A DNA stretch of 64,000 nt from Sporosarcina sp. P34 (GTDB lineage Bacteria; Bacillota; Bacilli; Bacillales_A; Planococcaceae), in the NCBI RefSeq assembly GCF_002743375.1, contig NZ_PDZC01000004.1, positions 124,001 to 188,000 on the forward strand. The letters are read 5' to 3'. Under the pieces are notes generated by a model. That model did not search any database, was not told the DNA's origin, and was given only the letters and a program-made list of their open reading frames with translations. The position numbers were made by a program, and so were the translations under genes. Shown here one piece after another: positions 9,566 through 18,723 of this stretch. Positions within the stretch are counted from its first letter, which is position 1; the number at the start of each line of letters is the position of its first letter.

Positions 9566-10216
9566 TTAGAAACTTAGAAACTTCTTGCGTAGCGCGTATT
9601 CGACGAGTTCCGGACGGCTTTTCAATTGCAACTTGTCCATCAATTTCGCTTTATGCGCTTCTACCGTCTTGACGGAAATATACAGCATTTCCGCTATTTC
9701 CTTATTACCATACCCTTTTGCAACAAGCGGCAGAATCTCAATTTCCCGTTTAGATAAAATCTTGAACGGATCATCTTCATCTGTCTCTTTCGTCCCTTTT
9801 TTCACGAACTCCCTGACGAGCGAAGTAGCCATAGACGGATGAACATACGTCCCGCCGTCATATACTTCACGAATGGCGTGGAGCAACTCTTCGTCGGGAG
9901 CATTTTTTAAAATATAGCCCGCTGCACCATTTTTCAGTACGTGGAACATGTATTCCTCATCATCGTACATTGTTAAAATAATGATCTTTGTTTCTGGAAA
10001 GTCTTCATGGATTTTGCCTGTCGCAATCAAGCCACTTTGGCCAGGAGGCATGCTAAGATCCAGTAAAATAATATCCGGTCTGTGCTTCGCAACTAGTTCA
10101 TATGCTTCCAATCCATCTGCAGCTGTTGCTACGACTTCCATATCGTCTTGAAAATTCAAGATATGCATAAATCCTGTGCGGACGACTGCATGATCATCAG
10201 CTATTATGATTTTCAC
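9566..10216 (-). CDS. nreC: Two-component response regulator NreC
   Basis: NarL/LuxR-type regulator (216 aa). The receiver domain is at about 1-120 with the acidic pocket near Asp7-Asp8 and the phospho-acceptor in [10 protein letters not shown]. The C-terminal HTH includes LSKREIEIL and [19 protein letters not shown]. In Staphylococcus, NreC turns on nitrate and nitrite reductase and nitrate transport genes when O2 is low. The start overlaps the end of nreB by 20 nt. Confidence 0.9.
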   Translation of the reverse strand: MKIIIADDHAVVRTGFMHILNFQDDMEVVATAADGLEAYELVAKHRPDIILLDLSMPPGQSGLIATGKIHEDFPETKIIILTMYDDEEYMFHVLKNGAAGYILKNAPDEELLHAIREVYDGGTYVHPSMATSLVREFVKKGTKETDEDDPFKILSKREIEILPLVAKGYGNKEIAEMLYISVKTVEAHKAKLMDKLQLKSRPELVEYALRKKFLSF

Positions 10217-11279
10217 TCGTTGCCCTCTCCTTCTTCAGCGGAATATTCGCTTGGACTGTTGTGCCTTCTAGCTGACTAGAGACGATCGTTAAACTGCCAC
10301 CTACTAATTCCACCCGTTCTCTCATCCCATATAGACCGAGGCCCGTGCCTTGTGGGGTACCGTCATTGACATCAAAGCCGACACCTTCGTCGCATACTTT
10401 TAGTTGTAACTGTCCGTCCACTTCATCTAATGTTAAAAAAACATCTTCTACTTGGGCATATTTCATGGAGTTGAGAATCGCTTCCTGTCCGATGCGATAC
10501 ACAACGGTCTCAATCGCACCATCATACCGTCTTTCTTTCACATCCGATTCGAAATGAACATACAGTCCGTAATTCTTCTCTAAATTCTTGATGTGCGTCC
10601 GGAAAGCGGCTTCCAATCCGAAATCATCTAATACTGCTGGTCGCAATTCGACAGATAGATGACGAATCTCATCGAGTAAGCGCATAAGTGAACCTTCTGT
10701 TTGGCGCAACTTCTCGAGCGCTTTGTCGTTCATGCCCATATATTTCAAGACCCGTAAATCGACGAGCGAACTGAGCATTTCCTGTGCCACGCTGTCATGC
10801 AGCTCACGTGAAATTCGTTTGCGTTCATTTTCCTGCGCTAAAATGACTTGTTGCATCCGTAATCTCTGGTGGAGAATTTCAGATGTCTGGGTTTGTCTCG
10901 TTAGATTACGCAACATCAACATGGATACGTGTTGATCTTCATCCAACACCTGATAGGTTGCGCTGTATGGTTGCACGCCAAGATCTTTTGTCTCCAAAAA
11001 GAGTTGGAATGAAGAGACAGTTTGTTGTGGTTTCTCCATGAAACACGAGACACATGTCATCTGTTCGTCTTCACTCGTAAAGCCACGGCATGTAAGACAA
11101 ATGGCATCCGCCTCGCCTTGCAGCATCTTTTCATAGAGAGCAGGTTCCATTATTTGTTTCGCTGCTTCATTCATTGATAGAATTTTGCCATTCTCGCCGA
11201 AAAAAAACATTGCTTCTGTCGTACGATCGTATAGTTTGTGCAGCATAGTCGTTAGCTGGTCATCGTTCAATAAAGTCAT
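10197..11279 (-). CDS. nreB: Oxygen-sensing histidine kinase NreB
   Basis: Cytoplasmic kinase (360 aa) with an N-terminal PAS-like domain holding Cys61, Cys64, Cys76 and Cys79. That is the C-x2-C-x11-C-x2-C spacing of the O2-labile [4Fe-4S] cluster of staphylococcal NreB. The phospho-acceptor is His161 in [12 protein letters not shown] (HisKA_3), followed by an ATPase domain with DEGVGFD and GTGLGLYGM. There is no transmembrane segment. It sits between nreA and nreC with overlaps on both sides, so the three proteins should be made together. Confidence 0.93.
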   Translation of the reverse strand: MTLLNDDQLTTMLHKLYDRTTEAMFFFGENGKILSMNEAAKQIMEPALYEKMLQGEADAICLTCRGFTSEDEQMTCVSCFMEKPQQTVSSFQLFLETKDLGVQPYSATYQVLDEDQHVSMLMLRNLTRQTQTSEILHQRLRMQQVILAQENERKRISRELHDSVAQEMLSSLVDLRVLKYMGMNDKALEKLRQTEGSLMRLLDEIRHLSVELRPAVLDDFGLEAAFRTHIKNLEKNYGLYVHFESDVKERRYDGAIETVVYRIGQEAILNSMKYAQVEDVFLTLDEVDGQLQLKVCDEGVGFDVNDGTPQGTGLGLYGMRERVELVGGSLTIVSSQLEGTTVQANIPLKKERATSENHNS

Positions 11280-11739
11280 CCTTCAATCGCTCCTTCATGT
11301 GAAACGGTCCGAATTGAGGTCCTACCGCATGCCTGAATTGCTCAAACTTGTCAGCCGTTAACCGGTCCACTTCACGATAGCCAATCAAAAGTACGCCTTG
11401 CACATGGTCACCAAGGAATAGAGGAATTGCGCCAAAACTTTTCAGCTTTTCAAATACGACAATTGGATAGTTATAGAGATCGCCCTCCACTATACTTGCT
11501 TCAACATTCTTGATTTTCATCAGCTTCCCTGTCTTGAACACAATTCCTGCCACGCCTTTTCCCGATTGAAGGACAATTCTACGGTAGCGTACACTGATAT
11601 TCCCCGTTACATATCGCCACCTAAGATCGTGATGATATTTCTTCAAATCCACTAACGCCAAGCCGATGAAATCCGCATGAAGCGTTTCTTTCAGTTCGTC
11701 AATCGCCAGTTGGAAATCACTATTTACTTGTCCTGTCAT
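11260..11739 (-). CDS. nreA: Nitrate-sensing GAF protein NreA
   Basis: Single GAF-domain protein (159 aa) that in Staphylococcus binds nitrate and relieves inhibition of NreB. Features include LRWRYVTGN, SGKGVAGIVFKTGK and GAIPLFLGDHVQGVLL. It is encoded 30 nt downstream of narI and overlaps nreB by 20 nt. The full nreABC set therefore follows the reductase operon it should control. Confidence 0.9.
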   Translation of the reverse strand: MTGQVNSDFQLAIDELKETLHADFIGLALVDLKKYHHDLRWRYVTGNISVRYRRIVLQSGKGVAGIVFKTGKLMKIKNVEASIVEGDLYNYPIVVFEKLKSFGAIPLFLGDHVQGVLLIGYREVDRLTADKFEQFRHAVGPQFGPFHMKERLKDDFIER

Positions 11740-11769
11740 AGACTTAATCTCCTATTATTCATCATTCGC

Positions 11770-12465
11770 TTACCGGGGTGATTGTTTAGTCGGCTGATGT
11801 TTTCTATATAGAATATAACTTCTACCTACATAATTCAATGGCACACTCCAGACGTGAACGAGTCGTGTAAATGGCCACATCGCGAAAATAAGGAAGCCAG
11901 TTAAAACATGAAGCTTGAACGCTATAGGAACAGCCGCCATATACGCAGCTTCCGGTTGGAATATGAGCAATGATCTGAACCACACAGAAATCGTATCACG
12001 GTAATCGAATCCTGGTGTCATCGTGTTTGTAATCAATGAGCTATATACTCCAATGAACACGATAAATAGCAAAAAGGAATTGACGAGTAAATCCGATCTC
12101 GAAGATAATTGGCGAACATTTCTCTTTGTGAAACGTCGGGACGTCAAAATAATCATTCCGGCTAATGTCACCACGCCAAAGAATCCGCCACCCCACACAG
12201 CACCGATATGGTACATATGGTCGCTGATCCCCATTGCCCGTGTCCACTCTTTCGGAATCCCAAGTCCTGCCACATGACCTAAAATGACGGGGAAGATACC
12301 GATGTGGAACAGCAAACTGCCAATCATTAATTGCTTCTTCTCGATAAATTCACTCGACTTCGCGGTCCAGCCGAATTGATCATTCTTATAGCGGAAAATA
12401 TGTCCTACGATAAATACGGCAATACAGATGTAAGGAAAAATGACCCAAAGAAATTGACTAGTCAT
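11770..12465 (-). CDS. narI: Respiratory nitrate reductase gamma subunit NarI
   Basis: Membrane cytochrome b subunit (231 aa, about five helices) that takes electrons from menaquinol to NarH. The N-terminal helix is followed by GHIFRYKNDQFGW and a later GLGIPKEWTRAMGI. His residues for haem b are visible in the helices. The ATG at 12465 follows GGGAGG by 9 nt; the open frame upstream lies inside narJ. It overlaps narJ by 8 nt. Confidence 0.94.
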   Translation of the reverse strand: MTSQFLWVIFPYICIAVFIVGHIFRYKNDQFGWTAKSSEFIEKKQLMIGSLLFHIGIFPVILGHVAGLGIPKEWTRAMGISDHMYHIGAVWGGGFFGVVTLAGMIILTSRRFTKRNVRQLSSRSDLLVNSFLLFIVFIGVYSSLITNTMTPGFDYRDTISVWFRSLLIFQPEAAYMAAVPIAFKLHVLTGFLIFAMWPFTRLVHVWSVPLNYVGRSYILYRKHQPTKQSPR

Positions 12466-13027
12466 TAGCGGAAACCTCCCGTTGAATACATGATTTACAT
12501 GTTTCACGCAGTGCACGGATCAAATGAAGCCATGGACTTTCATACTTTTCAAGTGCTTTCATTAAAAAGTAGGAACCATCCTCGATGACCGCGAGCAACA
12601 TAGAAAAGCTCTGTTGTGCTCGCGGATCTCCCTTCCATTCAGCTGCATAAATAAATTCACACATTAACGGAAGTAAATCAGATAGTTCTTCATCCGGCAT
12701 TTCGAGCCCGAACATTTCGTATAACACTTTTAACTGTGCCAGCGTCTGACCGCGCTCTTTCGAGTCTGCAAACTTTACATAAGTCATGAACAGCGTGGCG
12801 TCTTTCTGGAAATCGAATGTGTATGTGTACATTTCCTGAATTTCATCCAAACTATACGTTTGCATCGCTTCCCAGTAGAGCTGCAGGTCAGCATAACCCG
12901 CAGCATCTTCCGTTACGTACTCATTCCACATATCTGGATGGAATGTTAGCTTTTCCGGATAGTTCAGTTGATGGGAGAAAAAGCCGAAGATATGCTTCTT
13001 GTCATATAAGAGGTCCAGATTAATCAC
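12458..13027 (-). CDS. narJ: Nitrate reductase assembly chaperone NarJ
   Basis: Cytosolic TorD-like chaperone for NarG maturation (189 aa). The early LNYPEKL and the YTYTFDFQKDATLFMTY stretch fit NarJ. I chose the GTG at 13027, which overlaps the narH stop (GTGATTAA) and has GGGGGAT about 6 nt upstream; it gives the usual family length. Two ATG codons further up lie inside the end of narH without good ribosome sites. Confidence 0.9.
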   Translation of the reverse strand: MINLDLLYDKKHIFGFFSHQLNYPEKLTFHPDMWNEYVTEDAAGYADLQLYWEAMQTYSLDEIQEMYTYTFDFQKDATLFMTYVKFADSKERGQTLAQLKVLYEMFGLEMPDEELSDLLPLMCEFIYAAEWKGDPRAQQSFSMLLAVIEDGSYFLMKALEKYESPWLHLIRALRETCKSCIQREVSAND

Positions 13028-14636
13028 GCCAGATCCCCCCATAGAAGTTTTCTTCATAGATTTCTTTGCCCGTTTTCACTGGCGCGGCTCCCGGTGTTAC
13101 AGGTCCGCAACCGTCACAACCTCCGTCCAAGCCCATTACAGAAAATGAAGAATACGGATTCTGAGCCGGTGCTTGTTCACCGTAAGTTCCCATACCGTCG
13201 TAACCTGCTGAACCTTGTGAGCGGTAGACGTTCATTTGACTTTCCTTATGAGATGTTGGAATGACGAAACGATCTTCATATTTGGCAATGGCAAGCAAGC
13301 GATACATCTGCTTTGTCTGTTTCGCATTCAAACCGACACGCTCCAATTTCGTTTCGTCGAAGTCCTTGCCTGAAGAAACCGCACGCATATACGAACGCAT
13401 CATAGCCATACGCTGCAAGCCTCCTTTGACAATATCCACGTCTCCAGCCGTCAGCATATTCGCCAAATACTGAAGCGGGATTCGCATTTCTTCGATAGCC
13501 GGGAAAATCATGTCCGGATTTTTGATGGAGTCTTTCCCTTCAAAGTAGTTCATAATCGGGCTAAGTGGCGGAACGTACCATACCATTGGCAATGTTCGGT
13601 ATTCCGGGTGCAACGGGAAGGCCAACTTGTACTCGATCGCTAACTTATAAACCGGTGAGTTTTGTGCTGCGTCAATCCAGTCCTCCGAAATGCCATCTTT
13701 AATTGCTTGCTCGATGATTTCCGGGTCATGCGGATCTAGGAATAAATCACATTGTGCTTGGTACAAGTCTTTCGGATCCGGTGTGGATGCGGCTTCCTGT
13801 ACGCGGTCTGCGTCGTAAAGCAAGACACCTAAATAGCGGATTCGACCAGTACACGTCTCGGAACAAACGGTTGGCAAACCGGATTCCACGCGCGGGAAAC
13901 AGAACGTACATTTCTCGGCTTTATTCGTTTTCCAGTTGAAGTACACTTTCTTGTACGGACAACCCGTCATACAGTACCGCCATCCGCGACACGCTTCTTG
14001 GTCGACCAGAACGATTCCATCTTCTTCACGCTTGTACATGGCGCCTGACGGACAAGAGGCTACACAGCTCGGGTTCAAGCAATGTTCGCATAGTCGTGGC
14101 AAGTACATCATGAACGCTTGTTCAAAGTTGAATTTGATTTCTTCTTCAATTTTCTCGATATTCGGGTCAGTAGGTCCTGTAATATGCGCGCCAGCTAACT
14201 GATCCTCCCAGTTCGGGCCCCACTCTGGATCCATGTATTCGCCCGTAATGACGGACTTCGCACGTGCAACCGGTGTATGCTCTCGGTCCGGTGCGGACGT
14301 CAGTTTTTCATAGTCGTATGTCCATGGCTCATAGTAATCTTGCATTTCTGGCATATCCGGATTATAGAAGATTTTGCCGAGTGCGATTTTCGATAGCTTG
14401 GAACCCGATTTCAGTTCGAGCTTGCCCTTTCGCAACTGCCAACCGCCCTTATAAAGCTCCTGATCTTCCCAGCGTTTCGGGTAACCAATCCCCGGTTTCG
14501 TTTCTACGTTATTGAACCACATATACTCGGCACCTTCACGGTTCGTCCATGTCGTTTTACACGTCACACTGCATGTATGACACCCAATACACTTGTCTAA
14601 GTTCATTACCATTGCAACTTGCGCTTTAATTTTCAA
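13020..14636 (-). CDS. narH: Respiratory nitrate reductase beta subunit NarH
   Basis: Iron-sulfur subunit (538 aa) that relays electrons from NarI to NarG. Four Cys clusters are present: CIGCHTCSVTC near residue 16, CEHCLNPSCVASCP, CRGWRYCMTGCP (Trp replaces one Cys, as in the [3Fe-4S] cluster of this family) and a CTFC group near 240. The start is a TTG at 14636 with AAGGAGG 9 nt upstream. It overlaps narG by 11 nt. Confidence 0.95.
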   Translation of the reverse strand: MKIKAQVAMVMNLDKCIGCHTCSVTCKTTWTNREGAEYMWFNNVETKPGIGYPKRWEDQELYKGGWQLRKGKLELKSGSKLSKIALGKIFYNPDMPEMQDYYEPWTYDYEKLTSAPDREHTPVARAKSVITGEYMDPEWGPNWEDQLAGAHITGPTDPNIEKIEEEIKFNFEQAFMMYLPRLCEHCLNPSCVASCPSGAMYKREEDGIVLVDQEACRGWRYCMTGCPYKKVYFNWKTNKAEKCTFCFPRVESGLPTVCSETCTGRIRYLGVLLYDADRVQEAASTPDPKDLYQAQCDLFLDPHDPEIIEQAIKDGISEDWIDAAQNSPVYKLAIEYKLAFPLHPEYRTLPMVWYVPPLSPIMNYFEGKDSIKNPDMIFPAIEEMRIPLQYLANMLTAGDVDIVKGGLQRMAMMRSYMRAVSSGKDFDETKLERVGLNAKQTKQMYRLLAIAKYEDRFVIPTSHKESQMNVYRSQGSAGYDGMGTYGEQAPAQNPYSSFSVMGLDGGCDGCGPVTPGAAPVKTGKEIYEENFYGGIWRD

Positions 14637-17600
14637 GCCAGTTGACCTCCTTCATCTTACGGACTGCGACGTAGACATCACGTTGATTACCGATCGGTCC
14701 GTAGTAATTGAATCCATAACTGAGCTGTGCATAGCCGCCTACCATTTGAGTCGGCTTCATGTGAATTCGCGTCGGTGCATTGTGGCTTCCTCCGCGTTGC
14801 TCGGTGATTTCTGAACCTGGCATTTGAATATGCTTGTCCTGTGCGTGGTACATAAACATCGTACCTTTAGGCATTCTGTGACTGACAACGGCACGTGCGT
14901 TGACGACACCGTTTCGGTTATATACTTCGAGCCAAGCATTGTCGTCGATTCCGTGCTCTTCTGCGTCGAGATTCGATAGCCACACTGTCGGACCACCGCG
15001 GAACAACGTGAGCATATGCTGATTGTCTTGGTAAGTCGAGTGGATATTCCACTTACCGTGCGGTGTTAAATAGCGAAGAACGAGTGCATCTTGTCCGCCT
15101 TTAATTTCTGCATCGCGATCCGCAAAGACGAATGGTGGAAGCGTCGGTTTATAGACTGGCAATGATTCACCAAATCCAAGGAATAATTCGTGGTCGACGT
15201 AGAAATGCTGTCTTCCCGTTAATGTGCGGAATGGCACGAGACGTTCGATATTCGTCGTAAACGGCGAGTAGCGTCGGCCCAGTTTATTCGAACCACTGAA
15301 GACCGGTGTTGGAATCACTTCACGCGGCTGCGCGGTAATACCTGCGAATGTGAATCGCTCTGCTGCGCGGTCCGCGGAGATATCTTTTAGTTCCATGCCC
15401 GTATCATGCTCTGCGGCTTCAAATGCTTTTTGTGATACACGGCCGTTTGTTGCGGAAGATAGCGTCAACATGGCTTCCGCTGCATGTTTCGCTGTGTACA
15501 ATTTAGGTAAGCCATCTTTCACGGTATCGTCTTCATATATCCCGTTGATCCCTTTCATCAGTTCATATTCATCCGCTACCGAGAAACTAACACCATGTGC
15601 GCCGGTTTTCCCTGTCGACAATAGCGGTCCGAGCGTAATATATTTATCGTAAACCTTCGTAAAGTCACGCTCTACAATCGTCATACCCGGCATCGTTTGG
15701 CCCGGAATTGCTTCCACTTCGTCTTTACTCCAGTCATGCACTTCGCCCATCGGCTGAGCAATTTCTTGAACCGAGTCATGCGCTAATGGAGAGGTAACCA
15801 AGTCTTTGTAGACACCCGGCAAATGCGTTTCCGCAAGTGTCGAGAACGTTTTTGCGATTTCACGATAAATGTCCCAGTCCGATTTGGATTCCCATAATGG
15901 GTTGACTGCCGGATTGAATGGATGGACGAATGGGTGCATATCAGTTGATGAAAGATCCACTTTCTCATACCACGTAGCAGCCGGTAGAACGAGATCTGCA
16001 TATAGCGGTGTCGCAGTCATGCGGAAGTCGAGTGCCACTAATAGATCGAGCTTTCCTTCCACATCATCACGCCACACCATTTCTTTCGGCTTCATATCCT
16101 CATTCGGCGTAGCAAGCAAGCCGTCCGAAGCCCCGAGTAAGTGCCGCATGAAGTATTCTTGCCCTTTTGCAGAACTTGAGATCAAGTTCGAACGCCAGAC
16201 AAATAATGAACGCGGGAAGTTTTCCGGTGCACCTGGATCTTCTGCTGCGAATCGTAGTTCGCCAGATTTCAGCTGATCGACGACATGGGAAACGACTTCT
16301 TTCGTATCCGTCTTACCTAGTTTCGCTGCTTCTTCTACGAGCAACAAACTATTTTTGTTGAATTGAGGATACGACGGCAACCAGCCAAGACGCGCTGCGA
16401 GGACGTTATAGTCTGCTGGATGCTGGTATCTCGCTTCCCCACCAAGTGGTGACATGAGTGTATCAGTACCCGCCTCTTCGTACTTCCATTGATCGGTCGC
16501 AAAGTAGAAAAATGATGTGGCATTTTGTAGACGTGGCGGACCTTGCCAGTCTTTCGCAAAGGCAATCGTGCTCCAGCCCTCGATTGGACGACATTTCTCT
16601 TGCCCTACGTAATGCGCCCAACCTCCACCATTCACACCTTGTGAAGCCGTCAACGTGACAAGGTTGAGAATCGCGCGGTAGATCGTATCACTGTTGAACC
16701 AGTGATTGATTCCTGCTCCCATGATAATCATCGAACGTCCACCTGTGTCGATAGCGTTTTGTGCGAACTCCATTGCGATCTGCGTAACGAGTTCCGGTTT
16801 AACATTCGTGATCGCTTCTTGCCAAGCTGGTGTATAGATAGAAGTAACATCGTCATAACCTGTTGCCTCGAGCTCACTGTCGATTCGATTTACTCCGTAC
16901 TGACTCAACATCACGTCGTACGTTGTCGCAACAAAACGCTCCGTGCCGTCCGCGAATTGTACTTTCATCACAGGAATCGGACGCTTGAATGTGCCATTTC
17001 CTCGGTTATCGAAGTATGGGAAATGAATCTCTTGCCATTGCTCCGCTTGCTTTTCGATGGATAATGCAGGTTCAATACGTGTGCCATCTTCATTTTCCAA
17101 TTGCAAATTCCACTTGACGTCTTCTTCCCAGCGCTGCCCCATCGTGCCGTTCGGAACAATGATCTCTTCTTTCGCTTCATCAAATAACATAGGTTTCCAA
17201 TCTGCGTGAGCTGTCTGTTGTCCAAGATCGCTTGCGCGCAAGAATCGCCCAGCTTTATACGAATCTTCATGCGGATCAAGTAAAATCAAGAACGGCATAT
17301 CGGTGTATTGTTTGGCATAGTTAATAAATGTCGGTTCTTTACGTTTTTGATAGAATTCATCCAAAATAACATGCGTCATCGCTTGGGCAACTGCTGCATC
17401 CGTTCCTGGATTTGCTGCGATCCAGTCATCCGCATGCGTGACACTTTCTGCATAGTCGGGTGCGACGGAAACAACTTTGGTTCCTTTATAGCGGACTTCC
17501 GTCATGAAGTGCGCATCGGGCGTCCGGGTAAGCGGTACGTTCGAACCCCACATGATGATGTAACCTGCGTTAAACCAGTCACTCGATTCCGGAACGTCTG

Positions 17601-18300
17601 TCTGTTCACCCCAGATTTGTGGAGAGGATGGAGGAAGATCCGCGTACCAGTCGTAGAAACTGAGCATTTCGCCACCAAGCAATGAAATGAAGCGAGCCCC
17701 CGATGCATAACTGACCATGGACATCGCAGGAATCGGCGTGAATCCTGCCACACGATCCGGACCGTATTTTCGTACTGTATAGATGAGTTGTGCCGCAATA
17801 AGCATCGTCGCATCCCGCCAATGAATCCGAACGTGTCCGCCTTTTCCGCGGGCTTTTTTGTATTCATTGGATTTCTCAGGATCCTCAACGATGGCTGTCC
17901 ATGCTTGTACAGGATCTTTCGTTTCCTCCAACGCTTCGTTCCACATGCGCCACAGCTTGCCGCGTATGTAAGGATACTTCACGCGCAATGGACTGTATTC
18001 ATACCAAGAAAACGATGCGCCACGTGGACAACCACGCGGTTCGAATTCAGGCATATCAGGTCCACAGGAAGGATAATCGATTTGCTGATTTTCCCATGTG
18101 ATGATGCCATTTTTGACGAAGACTTTCCAGCTACAGGAGCCTGTACAGTTTACGCCATGCGTCGTACGGACAACTTTGTCATGCGACCAGCGTTGACGGT
18201 ACATGTTTTCCCAATCGCGATTTTTCTCTTCCAGCACTGACCAACTTCCAGAGTAACTCTCTACAGGTTTAAAATAATTCAATCCGAATCTCTTTTTCAT
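14626..18300 (-). CDS. narG: Respiratory nitrate reductase alpha subunit NarG
   Basis: Catalytic Mo-bis-MGD subunit (1224 aa) that reduces nitrate to nitrite on the cytoplasmic side. The N-terminal His-plus-three-Cys site of the FS0 cluster is visible (THGVNCTGSCSW and a later Cys in RGCPRGASF). Length matches NarG. AAGGAG lies 12 nt before the ATG, a slightly long spacer. It is the promoter-proximal gene of narGHJI, and the 423-bp upstream region carries two candidate NreC palindromes. Confidence 0.96.
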   Translation of the reverse strand: MKKRFGLNYFKPVESYSGSWSVLEEKNRDWENMYRQRWSHDKVVRTTHGVNCTGSCSWKVFVKNGIITWENQQIDYPSCGPDMPEFEPRGCPRGASFSWYEYSPLRVKYPYIRGKLWRMWNEALEETKDPVQAWTAIVEDPEKSNEYKKARGKGGHVRIHWRDATMLIAAQLIYTVRKYGPDRVAGFTPIPAMSMVSYASGARFISLLGGEMLSFYDWYADLPPSSPQIWGEQTDVPESSDWFNAGYIIMWGSNVPLTRTPDAHFMTEVRYKGTKVVSVAPDYAESVTHADDWIAANPGTDAAVAQAMTHVILDEFYQKRKEPTFINYAKQYTDMPFLILLDPHEDSYKAGRFLRASDLGQQTAHADWKPMLFDEAKEEIIVPNGTMGQRWEEDVKWNLQLENEDGTRIEPALSIEKQAEQWQEIHFPYFDNRGNGTFKRPIPVMKVQFADGTERFVATTYDVMLSQYGVNRIDSELEATGYDDVTSIYTPAWQEAITNVKPELVTQIAMEFAQNAIDTGGRSMIIMGAGINHWFNSDTIYRAILNLVTLTASQGVNGGGWAHYVGQEKCRPIEGWSTIAFAKDWQGPPRLQNATSFFYFATDQWKYEEAGTDTLMSPLGGEARYQHPADYNVLAARLGWLPSYPQFNKNSLLLVEEAAKLGKTDTKEVVSHVVDQLKSGELRFAAEDPGAPENFPRSLFVWRSNLISSSAKGQEYFMRHLLGASDGLLATPNEDMKPKEMVWRDDVEGKLDLLVALDFRMTATPLYADLVLPAATWYEKVDLSSTDMHPFVHPFNPAVNPLWESKSDWDIYREIAKTFSTLAETHLPGVYKDLVTSPLAHDSVQEIAQPMGEVHDWSKDEVEAIPGQTMPGMTIVERDFTKVYDKYITLGPLLSTGKTGAHGVSFSVADEYELMKGINGIYEDDTVKDGLPKLYTAKHAAEAMLTLSSATNGRVSQKAFEAAEHDTGMELKDISADRAAERFTFAGITAQPREVIPTPVFSGSNKLGRRYSPFTTNIERLVPFRTLTGRQHFYVDHELFLGFGESLPVYKPTLPPFVFADRDAEIKGGQDALVLRYLTPHGKWNIHSTYQDNQHMLTLFRGGPTVWLSNLDAEEHGIDDNAWLEVYNRNGVVNARAVVSHRMPKGTMFMYHAQDKHIQMPGSEITEQRGGSHNAPTRIHMKPTQMVGGYAQLSYGFNYYGPIGNQRDVYVAVRKMKEVNWLEN

Positions 18301-18397
18301 TGAACATTTCCACTCCTTTTTAGAACGTAGCAGTAAACGAATCAGACCTACTAATTTCCATACCCTAAAATAGACTAATTAATCTGAATTTTGTCTA

Positions 18398-18409
18398 AGG
18401 GAATTCCCT
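18398..18409. promoter_or_regulatory. Candidate NreC site, proximal to narG
   Basis: Perfect 12-bp palindrome AGGGAATTCCCT, 98 bp upstream of the narG start. NreC of Staphylococcus carnosus binds a GC-rich palindrome of this kind ahead of nar genes. Its match here and the adjacent nreABC genes support the call. Direct binding is inferred. Confidence 0.6.
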
Positions 18410-18502
18410 ATTAATCTAAAAATATAGTAGGTCTTTTCTATCGATTCTCATAAAATAGCTTTATATTATACAAGTATACGTGTTTTTCTACACGTTTCTA
18501 TC

Positions 18503-18514
18503 AGGGGATTCCCT
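18503..18514. promoter_or_regulatory. Candidate NreC site, distal to narG
   Basis: AGGGGATTCCCT has the same AGGG-N4-CCCT form. It lies exactly 105 bp from the proximal site, about ten helical turns, so both sites would face the same side of the DNA. It could also influence the divergent CoA-transferase gene. Confidence 0.55.
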
Positions 18515-18661
18515 ATTCCCTTTCTACAAATCCCTCATGTTAATTTTTGAATTAAAGGAAAACGCTTGATTCCGGATTCTGGAAACGTTCTGTAACTTTC
18601 GCATTTTTACGTACTTTTCTTAAATGAGTGGAGATATTAGTATAGTTCTCATAATATTATG

Positions 18662-18689
18662 TTGATTTCATTTATATAAATGATAGAAT
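18662..18689 (+). promoter_or_regulatory. Sigma-A-like promoter of the CoA-transferase gene
   Basis: TTGATT (18662-18667) and TAGAAT (18684-18689) are separated by 16 bp. They lie 35 bp before the chosen GTG start. Confidence 0.45.
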
Positions 18690-18723
18690 TATATACAAAA
18701 TGAAAGGTAAGGTGGATGATACC

